This document shows positions 1-6,199 of a stretch of 11,357 bases of DNA, in pieces (position 1 is the stretch's first letter; each line of letters begins with the position of its first letter). The stretch spans positions 1-11,357 of the forward strand of contig JAWOFN010000017.1 of NCBI GenBank assembly GCA_046497505.1. The letters run 5' to 3'. The notes under the pieces are model-generated. The model searched no databases and was not told the origin of the DNA. It worked only from the letters and a program-made list of their open reading frames with translations. The DNA is from JAWOFN01 sp046497505 [NCBI: bacterium] (GTDB lineage: Bacteria; Blakebacterota; Blakebacteria; Blakebacterales). The position numbers and the translations under genes are program-made.

Positions 1-593
1 AGGAACTCGAGGACCACCTCCGGGAACGGGTGACGGCCCGCAACGGCCCGGAGGCCACGCTCCTGGGAACCGGACCGTGGGCAGGCAGGACGCTGGCCCA
101 GGTGGCGGAGGAACTCGGACGGCGCTTCGAGGAGGTGCTCATCGACGAGATCGGACCCGGGGATGCGAGCGCCGCCTATTTCGTCATGGACCGAGGACTC
201 CAGGACCGCCTGCTGGCAGACCCTCACGTGATGATCGCCTCGGACGGGAGCCCCGCCATGCGTCATCCCCGGGGGCACGGGACCTTCGCCCGGGTCATAC
301 GGCGATACGTGGTGGAGGAGGGGCTTCTCAGCCTGGAGGAGGCGGTGCGCAAGATGACCGGCCTGCCCTCGGAGACCATCGGGCTGGACCGCCAGAAGCG
401 GGGACTGCTCCGGGAGGGCTGGTCTGCCGACATCCTGGTCTTCGACCCTTCCGGTGTATACGACCGGGCCACCTACGAGGAACCTCACCTCACGGCCCGG
501 GGGTTCGACGCGGTGATCGTGAACGGCCGCCCGGTGGTAAGGGGCGGCTCTCCCACCGGCCTGTTGCCGGGACGGCTCCTCCGTCGGGGATGA
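1..593 (+). CDS. N-acyl-D-amino-acid deacylase (D-aminoacylase family), C-terminal part, 5' truncated by window
   Basis: This is an amidohydrolase-superfamily enzyme that would remove the acyl group from N-acyl-D-amino acids. The reading frame is open from the left edge (first full codon at base 3), so the gene starts outside the window; 196 residues are visible. The signature is the stretch IASDGSPAMRHPRGHGTF (about bases 234-287), matching the D-aminoacylase pattern SDG-x-HPR-x-GTF. Its Asp (codon 243-245) corresponds to the metal-binding Asp of the family. It is followed by a LSLEEAVRKMTGLP helix, a DRQKRGLLREGWSADILVFDP segment, and the VNGRPVVRGG beta-strand that closes the small beta-sandwich domain. 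The catalytic barrel with the Cys and His ligands lies upstream and cannot be judged. An apparent GTG start at base 30 is internal. A hydrolase gene follows after only 4 bases. Other amidohydrolases, such as dihydropyrimidinases, fit the SDG/HPR motif less well. Confidence 0.88.
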   Translation, partial: ELEDHLRERVTARNGPEATLLGTGPWAGRTLAQVAEELGRRFEEVLIDEIGPGDASAAYFVMDRGLQDRLLADPHVMIASDGSPAMRHPRGHGTFARVIRRYVVEEGLLSLEEAVRKMTGLPSETIGLDRQKRGLLREGWSADILVFDPSGVYDRATYEEPHLTARGFDAVIVNGRPVVRGGSPTGLLPGRLLRRG

Positions 594-597
594 TCCG

Positions 598-1638
598 GTG
601 ATGGAAACTCCTGACCGGACACCCGATGCCCCCCATCGGACTTCGTATCGCCGTATCCTCCTCTCCCTGATCGGGCTCCTGGCCTGCCTGCTCCTTCTCT
701 GGTTCGTATGGGGCGTGCTGCTGCCGGCCTGGAAGGACCCGGCGGCCTTCTTCACGGCGCGCCGTTCCGTGAGGTGGGAGGCCCGGATCGACAGCACGTG
801 GCAGGAAGGCCCGCTGGTCCAGCAGTCCCTGAGGATCTCCGGCTTCCTGGAAGAGGATCCCCCGGCGGAGCACCGCCCCCCGGTCGCCTTCGACGCATAC
901 TACAGTCGACCTGCCGGGACCGAGGACCCCGTGGTCGCCATGGTCGTGCTGGGCGGGATCCGCACCGGGAGGGATGCTATCCGGATCATCGGGGATCGTC
1001 CCTCCGTAGGCCGGGTCGGGGCGTTCCTGACCATGGATTATCCCTACAGCGGCCCCCGTTCCTTCCGGGGCATCGAGATGCTCCCCTGGGTGCCCCGGGT
1101 CCGTGAGGCCCTCTTCGACGGGGTGGAAGCCGTGCGGCTGGCCCTCGATTTCCTCGAGGCACAGCCCGAGGTCGACCCGGCCAGGATGGTCCTCCTCGGA
1201 GGTTCCCTCGGAGCTTTCTATGTGGTCGACGCCGGTGCGCTGGACAGCCGGCCCGCGGCGATCGTCTCGTTCATGGGAGGCGGGGATCTCACCGCACTCC
1301 TGGAGAGCAACCTTCGCGCCGGCGGCCACGTACCCACCCGTCTGCTCTCGGTACCGCTGGCGGCCTATCTCGGTCTCCTCGTACGCCCCCTGGAACCCAC
1401 CCGCCTTGCCCACAGGATGTCTCCGACCCCTTACCTCCAGGTGAGCGCCACCGACGACGAGCGGATCCCCCGGGAGAACGCACGGCTCCTCTTCGAGGCC
1501 GCATCCGAACCGAAGCGGATCCACTGGATGGAGGGTGAACACGTACTGCCCCACCGGGACGAGATCATCGAGGAGATGGTTCGCATCGCCCTGGATGAGC
1601 TGCGGCGGCTCGGCCTCATCCAGACCTCCCTCGGCTGA
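598..1638 (+). CDS. Membrane-anchored alpha/beta hydrolase
   Basis: The predicted product is a 346-residue serine hydrolase of the alpha/beta-hydrolase fold. Residues about 19-43 form one long hydrophobic segment (LLSLIGLLACLLLLWFVWGV) after a basic N-terminus, so the catalytic domain is probably anchored facing outward. The nucleophile elbow is GGSLGA with Ser203. The acid is probably Asp286 or Asp287 in SATDDERIP, and the base is His315 in EGEHVLPH, in the order and spacing expected of the fold. FLTMDYPYSG near residue 143 fits the strand before the elbow. The substrate cannot be read from sequence; esterase, lipase or peptidase are all possible. The start could be GTG 598 or ATG 601. Both follow a GGGGA at 586-590, and the choice changes only one residue. 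The 4-base gap after the deacylase suggests co-transcription. Confidence 0.85.
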   Translation: MMETPDRTPDAPHRTSYRRILLSLIGLLACLLLLWFVWGVLLPAWKDPAAFFTARRSVRWEARIDSTWQEGPLVQQSLRISGFLEEDPPAEHRPPVAFDAYYSRPAGTEDPVVAMVVLGGIRTGRDAIRIIGDRPSVGRVGAFLTMDYPYSGPRSFRGIEMLPWVPRVREALFDGVEAVRLALDFLEAQPEVDPARMVLLGGSLGAFYVVDAGALDSRPAAIVSFMGGGDLTALLESNLRAGGHVPTRLLSVPLAAYLGLLVRPLEPTRLAHRMSPTPYLQVSATDDERIPRENARLLFEAASEPKRIHWMEGEHVLPHRDEIIEEMVRIALDELRRLGLIQTSLG

Positions 1639-1658
1639 TCGAGGTCCGAGACAGTCCT

Positions 1659-1675
1659 TGGAGCATGGCGCTCCA
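1659..1675. other. Small perfect hairpin downstream of the hydrolase gene
   Basis: TGGAGC (1659-1664) is the exact reverse complement of GCTCCA (1670-1675), with a 5-base loop. It begins 21 bases after the hydrolase stop codon. No T-run follows, so it is at best a weak terminator or a leader-RNA stem. The rest of the 180-base gap up to 1818 contains a further short inverted repeat (TGTCGG about 1759 pairing with CCGACA about 1790). I recognise no T-box or riboswitch and no convincing -35/-10 pair there. Confidence 0.3.
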
Positions 1676-1818
1676 CCATATTACCCTTTGGGCGTAGTCA
1701 GACTCTCCTGTGTCACGGTGAACCTGGAACGGATTCCTGCGGCTTATCTGACCGGCAGCGTGTCGGTCTCGTCGTAGACGTCCCCCCGCCGACAGCCCAC
1801 CCACCGGAAAGACCTAAC

Positions 1819-3471
1819 ATGTGCACCATATGCGGCCACTTCGCGCAAGGGTCCGAGATCGTCTCGACCGACATCTATGACATGCTCAAGAAGACCGAGC
1901 ACAGGGGTCCGGACACCCACGGACTCTTCCTGGACGGGGTGATCCACCGGGTATCGGAGGTGGACGAACTGCGGGCACCCTCCCTGGACGAGAGCCGGAT
2001 CGGGCTCGGGCACTCCCGCCTCAGCATCGTGGGTCGGGAGGCGTTCACCCAGCCCTACGAGTCGTGTGACGGTCAGCTCACCCTCATCCACAACGGCGAG
2101 ATCTACAACTACCAAGAGCTGCAGTCGATGCTGATGCGTCATCACGACCTGCAGACCTCCAGCGACAGCGAGATCATCATCCACCTGCTGGAGGAGACAT
2201 ACGAAGGGGACCTGCTGGACGCGATGAAGAAGGTGAGCGGCCTGCTGGACGGCATGTACGCCATCGCGGTCACAGACGGAAGGAGTATCGTCGTGGCCAG
2301 GGACCCCATCGGCAAGAAGCCGGTCTACTTCGTGGAGGACCAGGAGACCACCTACTTCGCCTCGGAACGCAAGGCCCTCTGGAACGGCACCGACGAACCG
2401 GAACGGCTGAAGCCGGGGGAGATCCTCGAGATCGACGAGGAGAGGACCCGGGTCCATGACGTTCATCCGCTCCCTTATCCCCAGATCGACATCGTGGATT
2501 TCCGGGAGGCGGTCGACCTTTACAAGGAGATGATCCTCAAGGCGGTCCGGAAGCGGCTGGTGGGGCTCCGGGAGAGTGCCGTCGGGGTGATCTTCTCGGG
2601 GGGGATCGACTCGGTCCTCATCGCCAAGCTGCTGCAGCAGGAGGGCCGCAACGTGCTCTGCTACTGCACCGGCACAGAGGACTCCGGCGACGTGGCTGCC
2701 GCACGGGAAGTGGCCGACGACCTGGGCCTCACCCTCCACACCACCATCATCGACGAGGAGATGGTGGAGGGACTGCTCCCCGAGGTGATCCGGGACGTCG
2801 AGGAGAGCGGCCTGCTCCAGGTCGAGGTGGCCATACCCATGTACCTGGCCGCTCGTCGTGCCGCCGAGGACGACATCCGGGTGATGTTCACCGGCCAGGC
2901 GGCGGACGAACTGTGGGCCGGCTACCCGTGGTACAACGCCGTGCTGGAGGAACACAGCTTCCTCCGGCTCCACGAGCGGCTCTGGGAGGACCTCAACTAC
3001 CTCTACGAGGACACCCTGGAGCGGGAGGACAAGCTCACCATGGCCCACTCCATCGAACTCCGGGCACCCTACCTGGACCGGGCGGTCATCCAGACCGCCA
3101 TGCGGACCTCCCCGAGGCTGAAGATCCAGGGCCCCGACGACGGCATGGGCAAGAGGGTGCACCGCCAGGCGGCGGAGGAACTGGGCGTCCCCGCCTATCT
3201 GGCCTTCCGGGAGAAAGACCCGGCCCAGTCCGGTTCGGGTATCCACGGCATCATCCAGAAGATCGCGGCCCGGAAGATCGCTGTGCACGACGAAGGCCTC
3301 GCGAGCCGCAACATCGAAGCGGACCGGGGCAGCCTCTACCGCTACGAGACGAAAGCGTACGGCGAGGACCTCACCCGCGCCTTCCTCCAGGAGATGGAGG
3401 AGGAGATCAAGGAACGCTTCATCCCCCCCTTCCTCGCACCCGACCCGGACACGGAGGCGCAGACCGTATGA
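1819..3471 (+). CDS. asnB: Asparagine synthetase, glutamine-hydrolysing (class B, AsnB-like)
   Basis: This enzyme transfers glutamine-derived ammonia to an ATP-activated carboxylate, normally aspartate. The N-terminal glutaminase (Ntn) domain spans about residues 1-210. It has the nucleophile Cys2, Arg67 in HSRLSIVG, Asn92 in HNGEIYN, and Asp116 in SSDSEII. The synthetase domain follows, with the PP-loop SGGIDS at 260-265, the DKLTMAHSIELRAPYLD segment at about 404-420, and GMGKRVHR at 442-449. The 550-residue length is normal for the family. Two deviations stand out. The N-terminus is MCTICG rather than MCGI. The loop that reads GEGSDE in E. coli AsnB reads GQAADE (359-364). The start ATG has GGAAAG 7 bases upstream (1806-1811). 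The stop overlaps the next gene's start as ATGA, implying translational coupling. The substrate may be aspartate or another acid, so an AsnB paralogue acting on a different carboxylate is possible. Confidence 0.93.
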   Translation: MCTICGHFAQGSEIVSTDIYDMLKKTEHRGPDTHGLFLDGVIHRVSEVDELRAPSLDESRIGLGHSRLSIVGREAFTQPYESCDGQLTLIHNGEIYNYQELQSMLMRHHDLQTSSDSEIIIHLLEETYEGDLLDAMKKVSGLLDGMYAIAVTDGRSIVVARDPIGKKPVYFVEDQETTYFASERKALWNGTDEPERLKPGEILEIDEERTRVHDVHPLPYPQIDIVDFREAVDLYKEMILKAVRKRLVGLRESAVGVIFSGGIDSVLIAKLLQQEGRNVLCYCTGTEDSGDVAAAREVADDLGLTLHTTIIDEEMVEGLLPEVIRDVEESGLLQVEVAIPMYLAARRAAEDDIRVMFTGQAADELWAGYPWYNAVLEEHSFLRLHERLWEDLNYLYEDTLEREDKLTMAHSIELRAPYLDRAVIQTAMRTSPRLKIQGPDDGMGKRVHRQAAEELGVPAYLAFREKDPAQSGSGIHGIIQKIAARKIAVHDEGLASRNIEADRGSLYRYETKAYGEDLTRAFLQEMEEEIKERFIPPFLAPDPDTEAQTV

Positions 3472-4310
3472 AGGAGACCTGTCAGATCGCCGTCGCCCAG
3501 GTGGGCTTCCTGGGGGAGGACCTGGACGAGCATGTGTCCGACCTGAAGCGGGTAATCTCGGAGCACGCCGACGCCGACCTGCTGGTCTTTCCCGAACTCA
3601 TCCTCCAGGGGCACCCCAGCATGGACCGGCCGGCCGGTTTCCTCTTCCGCCGGTCCCGTGCCCTCTACGGTCCCGTCTCCCGGGACATCCACACCTTCAT
3701 CCGGGAGCGCAGGGCCCGGGTGATCCTCGGGGAGATCCGCCGGAGGAAGGAACGCCTCTCCAACATCGCCAGCTACATCGACTCCAACGGCTCACAGCAT
3801 TACACGAAGACCCACGTCCATTGGACCGAGCAGTTCGTCAGGGGACGCAGGCTTCGGACCTTCGACACCCCACTGGGGAAGGTGGGCATCAACATCTGCT
3901 TCGATGCCGCTTTCCCCGAGGTCTGGCGGGTGCTGGCCCTGAGGGGCGCGGAGATCATGGTGAACATATCGGCCGTACCCTCCGACTTCCCCACCGCATA
4001 CATGCACCGGCGCATGCGGGGGGCCGCCCTCGACAACCAGGCCTTCGTGATCTACGCCAATCGGCCCGCACCGCAGTTCGCGGGCGGCAGCGGGGTCTTC
4101 GGACCCAGGGGAGAACGGATCGCAGCAGCAGAGGAGGCTCCCGGGGTGGTCCGTGCGGAGATCGACCTGGTCGATCTGAGGGCCTGGCGGGCGGAGGAAC
4201 AGATCTTCCCCAACCGCCGTCCCGGTCTCTACAAGGCCCTGGATAACGCGGCCCTGCCCTCCCAGGCCCGCCGGGCGACAGCGGAAACCGGGAAAGCCGT
4301 GGCACGATGA
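3468..4310 (+). CDS. Nitrilase-superfamily carbon-nitrogen hydrolase
   Basis: This is a 280-residue amidohydrolase of the nitrilase fold, which hydrolyses amide C-N bonds through a Cys thioester. The catalytic residues are intact: Glu43 in FPELIL, Lys114 in YTKTHVHWTE, and Cys144 in INICFDAAFPE. The second conserved Glu121 follows the Lys. VNISAVP (about 165-171) and the ALDNQAFVIYANR strand (about 187-199) complete the pattern. The length is typical of stand-alone omega-amidase or carbamoylase-type members. The start is ATG 3468, whose last two bases begin the asnB stop codon TGA. The same frame is open upstream inside asnB, but that part has no nitrilase features. A Shine-Dalgarno-like AGGCGC lies within the asnB end. 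The coupling suggests action on, or ammonia exchange with, the AsnB reaction. The substrate is unknown. The C-terminal 25 residues or so are Ala/Arg-rich and probably disordered. Confidence 0.9.
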   Translation: MKETCQIAVAQVGFLGEDLDEHVSDLKRVISEHADADLLVFPELILQGHPSMDRPAGFLFRRSRALYGPVSRDIHTFIRERRARVILGEIRRRKERLSNIASYIDSNGSQHYTKTHVHWTEQFVRGRRLRTFDTPLGKVGINICFDAAFPEVWRVLALRGAEIMVNISAVPSDFPTAYMHRRMRGAALDNQAFVIYANRPAPQFAGGSGVFGPRGERIAAAEEAPGVVRAEIDLVDLRAWRAEEQIFPNRRPGLYKALDNAALPSQARRATAETGKAVAR

Positions 4311-4395
4311 CGCCCCGGCGCGTTCCTTCCGATCCACGAGGACACCTGCCGAGCCTGACGACCTGTCTCACCGGCCAGCGAGAGGACACTGACGG

Positions 4396-4860
4396 ATGCC
4401 GAACCGGACCGCCACATTCCAGACCAGCAGGGGCGCCTTCTCCGTAGAACTCTTCGAGGAGCGCGCACCCGAGACCACCGGCAACTTCATCGAACTCGCT
4501 GAGGATGGGTTCTACGACGGACTGATCTTCCACCGGGTCATCGAGGGATTCATGATCCAGGGCGGGTGCCCGGAAGGGACGGGTCGGGGGGGGCCGGGCT
4601 ACACCATCGACGACGAGTTCCACCCCGAGCTCCGGCATGACGGGGCCGGCATCCTATCCATGGCGAACGCGGGCCCCGACACCGGCGGCTCCCAGTTCTT
4701 CATCACACTGGCCGCCGCACCGTGGCTGGACGACAAGCACGCGGTGTTCGGCAGGGTGACCGAGGGGATGGACACGGTGCGGGAGATCGGCGCGGTCGAG
4801 ACCGGCGTCATGGACCGCCCCGACGAGGACGTGGTCATCGAGAGCGTACGCATCGCGTAG
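4396..4860 (+). CDS. Peptidyl-prolyl cis-trans isomerase, cyclophilin type
   Basis: This enzyme catalyses cis-trans isomerisation of peptidyl-proline bonds during folding. No signal peptide is seen, so it is presumably cytoplasmic. The 154 residues form a minimal cyclophilin domain with the active-site set in place: FHRVI (Arg47), GFMIQGG (Phe52, Met53, Gln55), SMANAGPDTGGSQFFIT (Gln100, Phe101, Phe102), and WLDDKHAVFGRV (Trp110, His115). Trp110 aligns with the cyclosporin-contact Trp of human cyclophilin A. The TGRGGPGYTIDDEFH stretch and the short loops resemble, from memory, the short bacterial and haloarchaeal forms. GAGGA (4382-4386) sits 9 bases before the ATG. The gene follows the nitrilase by 85 bases on the same strand. 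It may share that transcript, although it is a housekeeping-type function and need not be related to it. Confidence 0.96.
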   Translation: MPNRTATFQTSRGAFSVELFEERAPETTGNFIELAEDGFYDGLIFHRVIEGFMIQGGCPEGTGRGGPGYTIDDEFHPELRHDGAGILSMANAGPDTGGSQFFITLAAAPWLDDKHAVFGRVTEGMDTVREIGAVETGVMDRPDEDVVIESVRIA

Positions 4861-4922
4861 AGCCCCGCCCGATCCTCCGGGACGCCGCTCCTGCCTCCTG
4901 CCCCGCAAAAGGGTACCGCTGC

Positions 4923-5513
4923 TCAGTGCATCCGGAACTCGGGCGTCTTCACGTGGTCCTCGATCACGCACCACATATCTTCGACGTCGAAACTCATGAT
5001 GACCAGGTCGCGACGATAGCCCTTCACGTCCGTAACATGCTTCTTCAGGGTGGCCTCCCGATGGAAACCCAGCTTCTCGAAGGCCGCGATAGCGGACTCC
5101 TGGCTATCCATCAGCTCGGCCTGGAGCTTGTAGAGTCTCTGCTTCAATGCCTGGAAGAAGATCTCCCGGGAGAAGATCGTGGCGAGTCCCTTCCGCTGGA
5201 AGTCCCGGCCCACCACGATCCGCACCTCCCCCAGGTTCCGGGTCCACCCGAAGGGAGCGCGCCAGATCGTGGCCATACCGATCAGGCGGTCCCCGACCCA
5301 GGCCAGCAGGGGGAAGAGACGGTCGTAGTCCAGCTCGCCGTACCGGCGACGGACGTTCTCCGGGACCGACGTGTCGGACCGGAGGTAGAGCCGGTCCTCT
5401 TCGGGCAGGGACTGGAAGAACTGGATGAGGGCGGGCAGATCGTCCTCGGTCATGATGCGGAACTCGACCTCGGTCCCGTCCTTCAGTTCGAACAGCTTCG
5501 GATAGGTCTCCAA
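4923..5513 (-). CDS. GNAT-family N-acetyltransferase
   Basis: This protein would transfer an acyl group from acyl-CoA to an amine. The GNAT core starts at ELKDGTEVEFRIMTEDDLPAL. It continues through GDRLIGMATI and the acetyl-CoA pyrophosphate loop RDFQRKGLATIF (Q/R-x-x-G-x-A type). It ends with SAIAAFEKLGFHREATLKKHV and YRRDLVIMSFD. The frame is open back to an ATG at 5678, but the extra 55 residues have no GNAT character. They would also cover the likely promoter, whose -10 TACAAT lies at 5556-5561 on the minus strand. I therefore favour TTG 5513 (196 residues), which has GAGG 8 bases upstream. GTG at 5519 or 5522 and ATG at 5633 are alternatives. The acceptor is unknown; related proteins include amino-acid and protein acetyltransferases. 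It converges with the cyclophilin gene and diverges from the iron-sulfur subunit gene. Confidence 0.87.
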   Translation of the reverse strand: METYPKLFELKDGTEVEFRIMTEDDLPALIQFFQSLPEEDRLYLRSDTSVPENVRRRYGELDYDRLFPLLAWVGDRLIGMATIWRAPFGWTRNLGEVRIVVGRDFQRKGLATIFSREIFFQALKQRLYKLQAELMDSQESAIAAFEKLGFHREATLKKHVTDVKGYRRDLVIMSFDVEDMWCVIEDHVKTPEFRMH

Positions 5514-5555
5514 CAGCACCACCTCGCTGCAGCAGGGGGATGCGCCCGCGGGGAG

Positions 5556-5561
5556 ATTGTA
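5556..5561 (-). promoter_or_regulatory. Candidate -10 element for the GNAT gene
   Basis: The minus strand reads TACAAT here, a 5/6 match to TATAAT, about 35-45 bases upstream of the favoured GNAT start. No good -35 hexamer was seen 16-18 bases further upstream, so it would have to rely on an activator or on an alternative element. Confidence 0.4.
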
Positions 5562-5658
5562 CCGTATATGCCGACCCGTTCCCACTATTACCCGGTCCCC
5601 GCATCCTCCTTCCCGGGACCAACCGATGGCCATGTGAACAGACCGTGCAGGATTCTCC

Positions 5659-5686
5659 CTGACAATCCGCCCGAGCATGCTAGAAT
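5659..5686 (+). promoter_or_regulatory. Candidate sigma70-type promoter for the iorA-iorB pair
   Basis: CTGACA (5659-5664, 5/6 to TTGACA) is followed after 16 bases by TAGAAT (5681-5686, 5/6 to TATAAT). The predicted transcription start near 5693 gives a leader of about 30 bases with a strong ribosome binding site before ATG 5723. It lies in the divergent gap with the GNAT gene, as expected. Confidence 0.6.
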
Positions 5687-5710
5687 CGACTATCGACCAT
5701 CCTGATCCTT

Positions 5711-5717
5711 GGAGGAG
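5711..5717 (+). promoter_or_regulatory. Ribosome binding site of the iron-sulfur subunit
   Basis: GGAGGAG ends 5 bases before ATG 5723. It decides against the in-frame GTG at 5717, which would overlap it. Confidence 0.7.
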
Positions 5718-5722
5718 TGTGC

Positions 5723-6199
5723 ATGCCTGCCTATTCCATCACCGTGAACGGGAAGCAGTGCACGGCCGACGTGGATGCCGACACCCCCCTGCTCTGGGTC
5801 CTTCGGGACACCCTGGGCCTGACCGGCACGAAGTACTCGTGCGGTGTGGGGGAATGCGGGTCGTGCGCGGTGTTCGTCGACGGAGCGCTGGAACGTTCCT
5901 GCATCCTGCCCATCAGCGCGGCCGAAGGCGCGGACATCCAGACCATCGAAGGCCTGTCGGAGGACCGCTCCCACCCGGTCCAGAAGGCATGGATCACCGA
6001 ACAGGTGCCCCAGTGCGGCTGGTGCCACTCCGGTCAGATCCTGGCTGCTGTGGACCTGCTGAGGAGGAACCCGGACCCCTCGGACGGGGAGATCGATGAG
6101 GCGATGTCCGGTTATCTCTGCCGGTGCGGCACCTACCAGCGGGTCCGCAAGGGGATCCACACCGCGGCGAAGGAGGTCCGTGATGGCGAGCGTGTCTAA
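5723..6199 (+). CDS. iorA: (2Fe-2S)2 iron-sulfur subunit of a molybdenum hydroxylase (IorA type)
   Basis: This is the electron-transfer subunit of the xanthine dehydrogenase/aldehyde oxidoreductase superfamily. It passes electrons from the molybdenum centre to an acceptor. The 158 residues contain both expected clusters. The plant-ferredoxin type has Cys40, Cys45, Cys48 and Cys60 (YSCGVGECGSC, then SC). The helical-domain type has Cys98, Cys101, Cys133 and Cys135 (CGWCHSGQ and CRCGTY). The length of about 150-160 residues is typical. No signal peptide is present, so it would reach the periplasm only as a folded complex carried by the Tat-signal partner encoded next. ATG 5723 is chosen from the GGAGGAG site just upstream. 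The gene overlaps the large subunit by 17 bases. CoxS-like or XdhC-type small subunits are close relatives, but the partner's lack of an FAD subunit favours the IorA group. Confidence 0.92.
   Translation: MPAYSITVNGKQCTADVDADTPLLWVLRDTLGLTGTKYSCGVGECGSCAVFVDGALERSCILPISAAEGADIQTIEGLSEDRSHPVQKAWITEQVPQCGWCHSGQILAAVDLLRRNPDPSDGEIDEAMSGYLCRCGTYQRVRKGIHTAAKEVRDGERV
6170..6176 (+). promoter_or_regulatory. Ribosome binding site of the molybdopterin subunit
   Basis: AAGGAGG ends 6 bases before ATG 6183. It fixes that ATG as the start, although the frame is open further upstream to 6096. Confidence 0.75.

Noticed and set aside
490-1554. 354-codon minus-strand open frame across the deacylase and hydrolase genes
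   Set aside because: It runs antisense to two genes with clear catalytic motifs and has no recognisable domain of its own.
1744-3288. 514-codon open frame on the minus strand inside asnB
   Set aside because: It is the antisense shadow of a strongly supported asparagine synthetase gene in GC-rich DNA, has low-complexity Leu/Val/Asp/His-rich content and shows no domain.
1819-5513. N-acetylglutaminylglutamine amide-type osmolyte cluster (asparagine-synthase homologue with an acetyltransferase nearby)
   Set aside because: There is no ATP-grasp ligase gene, the GNAT is on the opposite strand after an unrelated cyclophilin, and the nitrilase is not part of that pathway as known to me.
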